Source of the DNA: Diplocarpon mali
Lineage: Eukaryota > Ascomycota > Leotiomycetes > Helotiales > Drepanopezizaceae
Reading direction: 5' to 3'
Assembly: GCA_024741835.1 (NCBI GenBank)
Contig: JAENRP010000266.1
Span: forward strand, 9,578-63,147
Length of the DNA: 53,570 bases
Shown here: positions 14,135 to 24,599 of the stretch, piece by piece
Layout of the letters: every line of letters begins with the position of its first letter
Numbering within the stretch: position 1 is the first letter of the stretch
The notes under the pieces: generated by a model
Databases searched by the model: none
What the model saw: the letters and a program-made list of their open reading frames with translations, nothing else
What the model was told of the DNA's origin: nothing
Made by a program: the position numbers and the translations under genes

Positions 14135-14332
14135 TATAGTGCGGTCAGCTGGAGGGCCTTCATTAGGTCGCTTAGGAGGCTTGCAGAAGTAGGAGAAGAT
14201 GATTAATTGTATTATTATCTAGTATATATATAGTAAAGAGACTTCGGAAAGAAAAGGGAGAGTCTATGACTTAGCAGGAGTCATATAAAGGGTCTTTAGA
14301 ATAAGTGGAGACTCTGCCTATTTTATATAATA
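14135..14332 (-). repeat. C1 3' LTR
   Basis: It matches 37316-37513 over 198 bp. The ends read TATAG and ATA on the plus strand, which are TG...CA termini after RIP. It is more decayed than its partner: the right LTR still has GCACGACA where this one reads ATATAATA. Confidence 0.88.
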
Positions 14333-15828
14333 TACCTTTTAATTAGGCGATGCTCTTAGAATCGCTTAGCTATATAGATAAAATAAAAGAAAGAATAGTA
14401 ATTATAAGGAAAAGAGGCTTTATCTTATATGCTGCCTCTTTAAAGGTTATTCCTTTTAAAATAAAAAGGGTCGCTATAAGTAATAAGTATACTTAAGAAT
14501 CTTTGCGATTTTACGCTAGTACTCTATTAGGCTTCTTATAGAGTATTTCTATTATAAAGGTTCTCCTTCCCTTCTTTTAAAAATAACCCTCCTTTATTAT
14601 TTAAAAATATCGTCTTTATATTAATAATTTTTAAATATAAAAGGAACTCTCGCTTATTATAGCCTTAGCCGCCCTTATAAAGTAAAACCCTTAGAGTCCT
14701 TATACCTTATATTATACTAACTTTGCGCTAAGTTGCTAGCGCTCCTTTAAGAGCTATAACCCTAGCGCGATCGTCCTAGCGCCTGCTAGGTAATAAGCCG
14801 CTGCTGCTATCGCCTTTGCCGCTGCCGCCGCCTCTGCTGCTGCTACTGCTACTTAAGAGCCTTGCCCTTATTATGCGCTATATGCTTAAGCCTATAATAG
14901 AGTGCGATAACGCGTGCGTATATTGCATCATATATAAGAGTACTAGTAATCTCAATTATTAGTGCTTTAATAGTACCTTTAGTATACATTACGTTTATTA
15001 TATAGTGCTAAGCAATAGCTGCTAATAGGCCAGCAGACCTCTCCTCGCCTTTTAAAAGGCTATTATATCGGCCTACGCTTATAGTGCCTTTAAGAAGGAG
15101 GTGGTACTATTGCTTAATATAATAAAGGGTACGCTTTAAAGCTTCTATAGTATATTTATTAAGTCTTATTAAGTTTTAAGCTGATTTTAAAAGATAAGAG
15201 CAATCGGACTCTAGTGCTAAGAAGGCCTGCTACTCTTGCGAGTAGTAGTATTATTGCCTTCCTTACTCTTAGTATATTATTCCCGTTCGCTCCCGGCCCC
15301 TCCGGCTTAGACCCGTTTGCCTTTATTACTACTGCCGCTCTTATCCCCTTTGCCTTTGCTATCGCAGCTGCTGCTATAGTCTCTTTATTTATCTTCTTAG
15401 CCCTTGCTATCGCTGCGCCTATCTTTGCCGCTGCCCTTACTGCCTTTGCTCCTATCGCCTCTACTGCACCCTCCGCCTTTGCCCTTGCTATCGCTAGTAT
15501 ATTTGCTAATAGGCCTTTGGCTAAGGGAGTGCTAGTAGGCCTCTCTTAAAAGGAGATCTATATAGAGCTCTTAGCTATAGCGTCTTAGCTCCTGGCCTTA
15601 GCTAAGAGAATCTAAGAGAGGGTTGCGCCTTATAATAGTAGTTTAAGAATATTACCTATTTTATATTTTTAAAAAAGGAGAAGCTTTTATAATACGCTTT
15701 ATAAAAGAAAATAAATAAATATGACTATAAGAGAGTAGGAGCTTATAAGTATAAGTCTTTTAATAATAAGTAATTACTTACTAATAAGTGCAAGTTGCTA
15801 AACGATTGTTTAAAAGCTTTAAAGATTT
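14333..15828. other. C1 region between pol and 3' LTR, with GC-rich GCN-repeat segment
   Basis: These 1.5 kb lie downstream of the C1 RNase H and before its 3' LTR, where Copia elements usually have little sequence. From about 14720 to 15620 the segment is far GC-richer than its surroundings and built of GCN triplets (gctgctgct, gccgctgcc). It is stop-free for 111 codons on the plus strand (Ala-rich, 15214-15549) and also over much of one minus frame. Triplet structure with no CpA explains the open frames better than coding does. The function is unknown. It may also be an unrecognised insertion inside C1, for which no boundary was found. Confidence 0.45.
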
Positions 15829-16340
15829 AATAAACGAATAAAGCTTTTAAACTTCTAGCGGTTTAGGTTCTTAATAAGCCTATTTGTATATATCTCCTTA
15901 GTAAGGAGGTAGATTATTTAAAAGCTTCCTCTTTAGTACTTCTAGCAGATCTATATATTACTGATTTCGATATATTAAAGGCTTATCTTAATCTTCTTAT
16001 TCTTTATAATAATTAGCCGAATCGTCTATTAATTATTATAATATATATTCCATTTAAAGAGGGAGTCTATGCGAATCTCTTTAAAGAGGCGTTTTATAAT
16101 TATTATCTCCTTTGCAATAGAAACTATACTATAGAATTCTACTTTAGTAGAAGAGAGCGTAATAGTTGCTTAGCGATTCGCTTTCTAAATAATTGGTCCT
16201 TTAAATAGAAAGAAGATATATCCTTAGGAGGATCTGCAGGTCTTTCGATCATCTTCGAAAAAAGCATCTAAAGATGCAACCAATTGGTATTCCTTAGCCT
16301 TAAAGCTATAAGCAATTCTTAAGAAGTATATACTATATAG
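15829..16340 (-). pseudogene. C1 pol, RNase H C-terminal part
   Basis: This is the downstream end of the C1 polyprotein. On the minus strand it reads through KEYQLVASLDAFFEDD, KTCRSS, SSTKVEFYS, then KRLFKEI and a tail ending FIRLLNL. These correspond to the Copia RNase H order (SDAAFADD, RRSSQGY, STTEAEL, PRQK..F tail). Stops are RIP-type. The upstream part of the same frame lies at 32119-37111, beyond copy B. The minus frame at 16224-16412 partly belongs to this protein and then runs into the LTR of copy B. Confidence 0.8.
16337..16340. repeat. Target-site duplication of copy B (left)
   Basis: ATAG lies directly before the left LTR of copy B and again directly after its right LTR at 32119-32122. 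Removing copy B and one ATAG restores the C1 RNase H reading frame, which independently supports a 4-bp duplication. Confidence 0.85.
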
Positions 16341-16585
16341 TATAAAACTGAGGGGAGACAACACAAGAATAGGCCCAAGGGAAGACCTAAAAACAAGAGG
16401 AGGAAGCACCACAAGCGGGCTCTCCTAGATAAGATATTAGGAATAAGTCCTAAGTATAAGGTATATTTAATACTATGGCGATACGCGCTGTCTTTATATA
16501 TAAAAGATGGCCCTTTTATCCTCCTACCATCCTACGTCGATCATATGATATATATTATAAGACCTATCTATCTTAGGTCTTTATA
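16341..16585 (-). repeat. Copy B 3' LTR
   Basis: These 245 bp match 31874-32118 and 38406-38651. The plus-strand start TATAAAACTGAGG and end GGTCTTTATA correspond to TGTAAAAC...GGTCTCCACA before RIP, giving TG...CA ends. It is short for such a long element. Confidence 0.85.
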
Positions 16586-16948
16586 TATATTTTAAATAAT
16601 AAAAGTAGTAGCCCCTACTACTATTAGTAAAGAATATAGAATAATATAGGTTAAGGCAATAGTATATCAATTATTAGCAAACCCTAAGTGCGAGAAAACT
16701 AATATATCAAAAGGCCTAAACTAGGGCTATATTATTATTAAAGGTAAAAGAAAAAAAGGAGAGTTTTTNNNNNNNNNNNNNNNNNNNNNNNNNNNNNNNN
16801 NNNNNNNNNNNNNNNNNNNNNNNNNNNNTATATATGCGCTTTTCACCTATAGGCCGGGCCCAGGAGTTAGAAAAAGAAACTAGCAAAATAAATAAATAAG
16901 CTATAGAATCGCAAAAAAAAAACAATTAAAATAGAACTAACCTAGGCG
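16586..16948. other. Copy B 3' untranslated region, with assembly gap
   Basis: This lies between the ORF3 stop and the 3' LTR. It contains 60 unresolved bases (16769-16828) and a palindrome at 16844-16868. No coding frame spans it: the minus frame at 16716-16925 exists only by reading through the Ns. No clear purine-rich tract was found next to the LTR on the minus strand. Confidence 0.6.
16769..16828. other. Run of 60 N (assembly gap)
   Basis: Exactly 60 unresolved bases lie in the 3' untranslated region of copy B. Copy A begins in this window just right of the corresponding place, so it cannot fill the gap. Confidence 0.99.
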
Positions 16949-19900
16949 TCAGTTTTCCTTAGTTCTCTTTAAAGGATAAGGAGAACTATTATTAGATAAT
17001 ACTCTCTTTGCCAAACGACCACTTCTTCTTATAGTATTGCTATTAGTGTCTAACAAGGCAGGTCTCAGTATGGCAGGAGCTTCTATGCTCCTTGCGAATG
17101 CTAGTATAGTATAATGGCTTCTACCGATAGGAAGAGAGACTTGTATAGTGGCGTTATTATTATTATTATTATTATTATCCTTAAGGGAATTGTCGGTAAT
17201 AGAGGAGAAAGAGGCAGGAGATTCTATAGATACCACTTCCTTAGCCTTGCCCTTTGATAGATCAAGTTACGGGCTAGGCCTAAGAGTTATATCAAGTGTC
17301 TTTACATAAGGCTTTTTAGTGCTATACTTCTTAAGGAGTATCGTCTTATCAATCATATTATCAGCTTCAATATTATTATCTATATCCTTAGTCTTTATCT
17401 AAGACTTATCGCTATATAATTATAGCTTTAGTTATTAAACCAGCTTTTAAGTACTAGTAAAATCTTTAAAAAGTTCTTATTTATACTTCTTTAAATATGC
17501 TATTAGCTAAGACATATCTTTTGCAAACAAATCCTTTATAGTTATTACTACTAATAGATCACTCTATAATCGTCTTCTTATAAGAGCGTCTGATAGTAGA
17601 CTACCTTTTATTATACTAAGCGTTATACAAAACTTGGCTAAGGCTTCTTTAGCAATACTCCATCTTGCTATACTTGGTTTCTTTATACAGATGGAATCGA
17701 TAATAAATTCTTCTAGGTCAGCGCCATTCTTAAGTGATTTATTACTAACAACTTCTATATAGTTGTTATTAATAGCAAGAAAACCACCCTTTCTAAGTTC
17801 TTTATTAGAATCTAGGTTAACGAAAGTGCCTTATCTTATAAACACTAAGAATGGAATAGTCTTATTAGAGATATACTCCTTTAGAATTATTCTATCCTTA
17901 GTATTCAATTCTTTCTATTAAGCTACGCTTTATGCCAGATTTAACAAGATCTATTAAGAGTTCTTAAGGCAATAGGATATAAGTATAGATGACTTATAAG
18001 ACTTTTCCTATATAATAAATTCTCCGGTCGATTGTTTAGCTGCTAGAATCATATAATAGTTAATAGTTCTATTATTAAGTGGATTAACCCGCGAGCCAGG
18101 CCTAGAAGTCAATCTTACAAATCTTATATTAGCATTAATCTTAATAGTAATAACTCTCGAGTAGTAGTTAATTCTAACAAACTATATAGGCTTAAGATAT
18201 ATTATTAGTTTATATAAAGACTTATATTAAGTTAGCAAAGCACCTAAGTACAATCTATAATGCATCCTTAGTATCTATTGTATTAAGCTATAAGTCATAT
18301 TATAGAGGTAGGCAAAGGGGGGGTTTGGCTTCTTATTTGAGGTCCGGAAGTAGTATTGGTACATTTCTAGTTCTTCTTATGCTAATATTAAAAATGAATT
18401 CTTTCTACAATTACCGTAACCATGCGTGCGCATAGCGCTTAAAAAGGCATAGCTAAACAACTTAGGCATATTTAAAAAGCCTTTGCTGCAGAATGATATA
18501 AAGTTGTTAATAGTTAGTATAGCGTTATACTAGGCAGGGGTCCATATGATATTATAAAACAATTTAAGGGCTTTAGGTGCCACTCTGAACTTAGAGAAGC
18601 CTAATAATATATCCTTCTTAACTTGGCTTGCTATTCTATTGCCGGTGGCCATAATTGCATGATTTCTTAAATGTAATAAAAACAAAGTCGGGTTAGGAGC
18701 AGTGTAAAATTTATAGATATTAAACAATATATCTTCGTTAGTAAGGCCTATTGTTGCCAATCTATAGTACTACGCATATTAGCGTTTATAAAAGGCGCAG
18801 AACTTTTCAAAATTGAAGTCCCTAAATATTCCTATTATAAACTTTGCAAGTCTTATCTTCATTTCTAGTATTACTACTATCTTAAAACTATTGCTATACT
18901 ATAGTATTATCTTTATATTAAAGGGGACCTAATAATATTCTATAGAGATAATATTCGTATTAACTTCGGATTTCTCCTTAAGAATATAGAAGTCACCCTT
19001 CAATTTCTTATGCTTAATGAAGAACTATATAATATTATCTATAGAAAATTCGTCTTATAGCAGTTTTATAATCTGCTTAATAGCTCTTGTCGTCCCTTCC
19101 TATACTAATAAGACTTCTCCTTAACCTTCTTTTCTTAAACACTTTATTATTGACTTATAAAATTTAAAAACAAATTTTTATAAGTTATTAGGGAAAGATT
19201 GCATAATATCGGCGGTATCCTTCTTAATATTATTAAAAATTTCTAATATATTAGTAATAGTACCCATTTCTTTATTAGACAATTCATCTTCTGAGTCTAT
19301 GACGTTATATATATTAACCTATAGGCTGGGCCTATAAGTCATTTTCTTTGCTACTAGTGTTCAGGGTGTTCAGGGCATTTCTAGGGATAATGACTCAAAT
19401 TCGTCCGAGTCAGAGGAATAGTAATTGGGCAGGTCAGCTGCTTGAGTTCCTAGTATTATAGGCACCTCCGGCTTAAGGACATTCTCCTTATATGCTAATT
19501 CCACTTATAGGCCAGGCCTATAAGTCAAATTCTCCTTATTAGTTATTCCTATTAAGGGTAGTAGCATTTTTAAAGTAATAGGGATAATAAACTCCTATCT
19601 CTCTAACTCGTTATCGAAGTAATTTATAATATACTTAGTAAGATAAATTATCTTTTCTTTTATAATAAGTAGACCATATTACAACTATTAGAGGCCAAGT
19701 GTATCTAAAACAGTTTAGTCAAGAAGTGCAAAATTATCATATTATAAGGGTTCATCTTTTATAGTCTAAATAGTAAAGTGCATAATAGTACTTGAGAACC
19801 TAATAAATTTTCTACCTCTAATGCTATTTCCTTATAGCTTTTTCATACCTTCTTAAATGGTAAAATAATTCAATACCTATATGGCCTTTACTATTAGTTA

Positions 19901-20413
19901 GTATATCTTAAAGATTTTGCCAAGCCCTTGCAAAGCATTATTAGCAGTAATATCGGTTATAAAGTAGGTCTAGAAAAGTATACTATAAGTGCTACTTATA
20001 AACTGTAATAATCTTTTCATACACTTATTCTTCTTATCTCGATTTTTCCAAAACAAATCCATTGAATTAGCATACCCTTAATATTCCTATAAAAATTTTT
20101 CATAATCGATCCCTTTTGTCTTAAGCTTATTCTTAAGAAAATCATCAAAGCCTAAAAATCCTTCTTCTATAGTAGAAATTCTATAGTTTAACACTTCTAT
20201 AGATGAGTTTAGGAATACTTGCTATTCTATTTCACCTAACGTTCTATAAGTGCTTACTATATCTTCTAATGATTTTAGAGCTTTTCTATCTTATAAAAAG
20301 TTACCTTTTAACATTAGTTCATTATTAGTGGTATTTAAGGGTTTGCTACCTAAAGCTACAACTGATGTATTCTTCTTAGGTATGGCTCTCTTGCTTAAGC
20401 TCAGTAGTGCTAT
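16949..20413 (-). pseudogene. ORF3 of giant element, copy B (unrecognised protein)
   Basis: About 1,155 codons run from an inferred start at 20413 (ATA, probably ATG before RIP) to TGA at 16949. I do not recognise the protein. The better-preserved stretches are 18530-18760 and 16949-17236, both stop-free. The C-terminal part has poly-Asn, then RRSGRLAKR and a basic Pro-Leu-Lys tail, suggesting a disordered basic end. The N-terminal third aligns by eye with ORF2 (STYxxLGxIEQQ, FLGFxxFL, KGI, AIQVLNYFTIQEG, QGNSIRG). In-frame palindromes lie at 17264-17289, 18084-18110, 19315-19340 and 19501-19527. It is last in the gene order of the element. Capsid-like, envelope-like or host-derived origins are all possible, and nothing visible chooses between them. 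Confidence 0.65.
17154..17178. repeat. ATT/AAT microsatellite, copy B
   Basis: This encodes the poly-Asn run near the C-terminus of ORF3. Repeat number is nearly the same as in copy A. Confidence 0.8.
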
Positions 20414-20977
20414 AATGAATTATTTAATAGGAGGGAGTAGTTCTAAATAAAGAGATAATTATTTAAGAAAGATTAATAATACAAAAGGCTTATACTAAAA
20501 AAGATTAATAATAAAAGACAATAGTAGTAGTGCTGGTGTTATAGGTCTAGTAGAGTTGTAGAAAAAGTAAAAAAAGTAAAATCGTAGTATAGAGAGAGGC
20601 TTATTTATAAAGTTTGAAATCGCGCTAGTGCATATAGGAAAAGTGGGCATAATAAGCTTAGAAGTGGGAACAAAAGTGGGGTGTAACGCATACAAGGACC
20701 TACAATTGGTAAATGACAATTGTCAAAGGTGAGAAAGACATTTCAAAGGTAAGCATTAGAAAGTTGCATACAAAGGGAATAATCAAAGAATGAATTATAT
20801 AAAGAGTAAAGTAAATAAAGAATATATATAAAATAGAATAATAGGTTGAGAATAAAGAGGTGCAAGTGTATAGAAAGTAGATAATCTTTAAAAAAAATTC
20901 AACTTCTAATTCGCAATCTCTTTAAATGGTTTTTAAAGGGAGAGGTGGTAGACTCGATTCTCTAGGCTCGAGTCGAC
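20414..20977. other. Spacer between ORF2 and ORF3, copy B
   Basis: These 560 bp match the copy A spacer without a conserved long frame. The minus frame at 20495-20719 is not kept in copy A. The plus-strand frame at 20250-20450 is a shadow of the ORF3 start. A promoter, splice site or frameshift signal for ORF3 could lie here, but none is recognisable. Confidence 0.4.
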
Positions 20978-23900
20978 TCAATTGTTAATTCTATTATTAC
21001 TTCGGAGTCTTCTTCTCTTGCATTAGTTCTTATTTCTTAGCGATTTCTTAACTTTAGGGACCTCTTTTAAAAGATCTTCTATTAGTACCTCTAGATTTGG
21101 TAACTAAGGTTTATCCGAACTATCTTATAGGCTTAAGCCAGCCGAGTCTAACCTCACTTGCAGGCCAGGCTCGCAAGTCAGTCTTAGCGTTTCTAAGCTT
21201 AAAGGTAAAAATAGGGGATTAGTTCTTAAATCAGGATCTGATACTATACTAAAGTCTTAGTTCGTCTCTTTTCCGAATTTTCTTATAATAATACCTTTAT
21301 CAATTAATGCATTAGGCTTTTAAATAGTATTTACTTTATCGTACTATCCCTAAGACTTAAGTCTATAAAGAAGCGACTTAGTGTTTATAATATTCGTCTA
21401 GGCCTTAATAAGGGCGTTAAATAGCTTCTGATTATATTCTATAAGGTGGATTTTCAATTTGTCTTTATTTAAAAGAAATAACTCCTATACTTCGATTATA
21501 ACTAATGGATCTATTTAAAAGCGTCAACTAATAATAGCTTTAAAAAGGCTATTGCAGTTTTTAAAATAAAAAGCTACTTTAAAAGGTATAGTAGTTCTAC
21601 TTGCATTAATCTATCAAAGTACTAAAGGTTGCTTTAGAGCAAAGATTAAAAAGATAAGATCAAAGATTCGAGTCTTATTTTCTAAGGTATTCTTATTATA
21701 AACAGCTATATAATTATTGCAAAAGGCTATAAAACCACTAGTCTTATAAGAATTGTCCGAAAGCATTTTAAGAAGGTATCCCTATTTTATTATTACTATA
21801 ATTAGATTGCTATTATTAGTAATAGGTCGTAAGATCTCCTTTCGCTTCAATTTTATAGTTATTCGAGCTAGTTGAGATTTTAAACCAAGTGCTTAAGAGG
21901 TCTATCGACTTATCTTCTTTACAAATAGAGTAAGTTTCATATTCGACTAAGAGCCGACCTACCTATTAAGGCTTTTAAAAGCTGGCCCTTATCCGATTGG
22001 TAGGATCTGATAATCTAAGACTTGCTTTCTAATAAAATTGACTTATAGGCCAGGACCGCAAGTGAAAATCGGAATTTCTTTATTAGCAGTACTTGCATCT
22101 CTCTTTATTAAAACAACTTAATTATAAAGACCTAGGCTAATCAATTAAAGAGGTTTAGGGTAGGCTATAAGCTAATAGGTTCCTCTACTTCTTACTATTA
22201 TAGCTAAGAGGTAGAGTCTATAGTACATTCAAAGGACTTATTAAGTAAGACTAAATATTATATTATAAAGAAAATAAGAAGGTATAAAGGTCGCGTTATC
22301 TATAGGATAGAAGTAATAAAGGTATATCTTTACTTCTTATCTTATAATAGAGAGGAATATACTTATAAAAGCACTATCATTAGTAGTAAAATTGTCGGTT
22401 AGGAAGCGGCATCCGAAGGGTTTAGGCATTATAATTGACCCTTCTTCTTCTATTTCCTCTTACTATTTATTACTTAATAATATCGAAAAGAAAGAATTAT
22501 TCTATTCAATCGGCTTTAACGCCTTTAAGGCTTTAGGATCAGCCCTGAATTTTACAGCACCTAAAGATACCTCTATTATTAATAGGTTAGATTTGCGTAT
22601 CCTTAAAGAGATAAAGAATTGATTATTAAGATAGATTAAAAAAAGATCAATATCTTCTACTATATAAAGAAGTTCGAGGTATTTAATAGTTTTATTAATA
22701 TCAAATCCTTTATAATTAAGACTATAGTAAACTAAAAGAGAGCAAATATAAAGGTCGCAAAGTCTTCTCCCTTCGATTCCTGCGCTAGGAAGATACTATT
22801 AAAAGCGAGTCTTTATTATAGAAGACACTTGAATATTATATCATTCTTTAAGCTCAAGGTTGAGAATAACCAATTAAGGCATATTGCTACAATTACAAAT
22901 GTCTTAATTAATAGATTCCTCTTCGCATTCTCTTTCTTATAAGATAAAATAGTCTTGCTTAGCATCCAAGAGACTAAGTTCTTGACTTTTATAATTATTA
23001 AAGAATTGAACAATATCCGTAGAGGCGAACTTATTTAAGATAAGCTATTGAATCTATCTGACAGCTCTCTTAGTCGTCTCTAAAGCAGTAGGAATAAGGT
23101 CTTCCCTTATATTATTATTTCTAAAACGGTTGTATATAAATATAAAGAAGTTAAGAACTAGCTCCTTTAAGTTATTAAAGAAGGAGTCTAAGCAAGCACG
23201 CAATCCTTTGGTTTTAAATTGCAAATTAGCTAAGGTGGCTATTAAATGATCTATCCTTTTTAAAAGTTAAGCTAAAATAGGTTATTTAGCTAAAGGAGAG
23301 TCCCTTAAAGATTCTGAAAATTCTAAAGAGGCTGCGCTAAGCGTTTAGGCAGTTTATTTAGCAGCGGTTTCTAGAATCATTTTAATAAAAGGCAAGTTAG
23401 GTCTAGTTCTAAAATTCTTATTTCTAACTCTTAGTTTAGGACCGCGAGTCAAATTATATAGTTTAGCACTCCTTATATCTTTAGGTTAAGAAGCGAATTT
23501 TAAGGCAAGCTTGACCATAAATAACCAATTCCCTTCTTTATTATTAAAGAAATCTCGTCTAAACCCTATTATAAGAGTCCAGTTCTCTTTTAAAATAAGC
23601 AAACTATAAGCAGAAGCGCAAAGCCTTAGCATATTAATAATAGTACTATTAGGTAGGGTAATATCTATAGCCTAATTTGATCTTTTTATAGCCCTATTAG
23701 CTATTATAAGTACTATATTAGATAGGCCTATAAATCTATGACTGCGAATTCGATTGCCTTAGAATTTTGCTACTCCTTCTTAAATAATAAAGAAATTAAG
23801 AATCTGAATAGCTCTAGCAGTAGGAGTATTTTCCTTAAGAATTTTTAATAACACTTGTCTTCTATTATTAGAATCAATATTTATTAAAAAGCGCAAACGA

Positions 23901-24295
23901 AATAGGAGTCCTCTCTTATTAGTGGCTAAATTATCTAATCGTTAAATAGATTCTTCTCTTTTATCTCAATCTATTTTAAAAGTATCGGCTAAGGTTATAT
24001 ATTAATCTGCATCGGCCAAGAATTCCTCTTTAAAGATTCCCTTTAGTCTTAATTCTTCAGTTAGGAAGTTGTTAAATTGGAGAATTCCGGAGGCCACTTA
24101 GGTTAAAAGGTTACTAATAGCATTCGCGTAAGCTAAAAGGAGTTTTTATTACTCTATATCTCCTAAGGCTGCGTAGGTCGATTTAAAGCTCTCTAATAAT
24201 GCAATAGCTCTACTATCCTAAGAGAAGTTTATAACTAGTACTTATTCATCCCCTATCGCAATAGATAAAACCATTTGTAAGTTCTTTAGAGGCAT
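20978..24295 (-). pseudogene. ORF2 of giant element, copy B (unrecognised protein)
   Basis: About 1,106 codons run from Met at 24295 (MPLKNLQM) to TGA at 20978. The frame is also open some way upstream of that Met. I do not recognise the product. Visible features are a helical, Leu-rich N-terminal third resembling ORF3, a middle part with in-frame palindromes at 23425-23450 and 22040-22063, and a basic C-terminus containing CKRRRLR. Another palindrome is at 21154-21180. The stretch 22400-22800 is open on both strands; the minus frame continues the flanking protein and is taken as real. Stops are RIP-type. It starts roughly 300 bp after the pol tail on the same strand. Confidence 0.65.
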
Positions 24296-24599
24296 ATTAC
24301 TTATAAAAGATAGGTAGTATAAATAAGAGAGTTTAATAGGGTATAAGAATTAAAAGGGCATATAAGCTGTAATAGGTTTACTATATATATATTAAGGAAA
24401 TTGGACTTTTTATTTATTGTTTAAGGAAAGTAATAGGAATATTATAATTAAAGGCTAATATTAAGAATATAAAATAAGTCAAAGTAAGTAAGAATTTAAA
24501 GTGATCCTAAAAGATCTATATCCTAAATAATAAAGGAGGCGACCTTGCTAAAAATATAAAAATAAGGATTAGAAGAAGGTAAGATAATTGATAAGCTAA

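Noticed and set aside
15214..15549. Plus-strand Ala-rich ORF of 111 codons
   Set aside because: It is open because of GCN triplets without CpA. One minus frame is also open over much of the stretch, it has no homologous context, and it lies in the 3' region of a minus-strand element.
16716..16925. Minus-strand ORF of 69 codons
   Set aside because: It is open only because it reads through 60 Ns.
22392..22622. Plus-strand ORF of 76 codons
   Set aside because: It is the antisense shadow of ORF2. The minus frame continues open into neighbouring sequence and matches the flanking protein phase in both copies.
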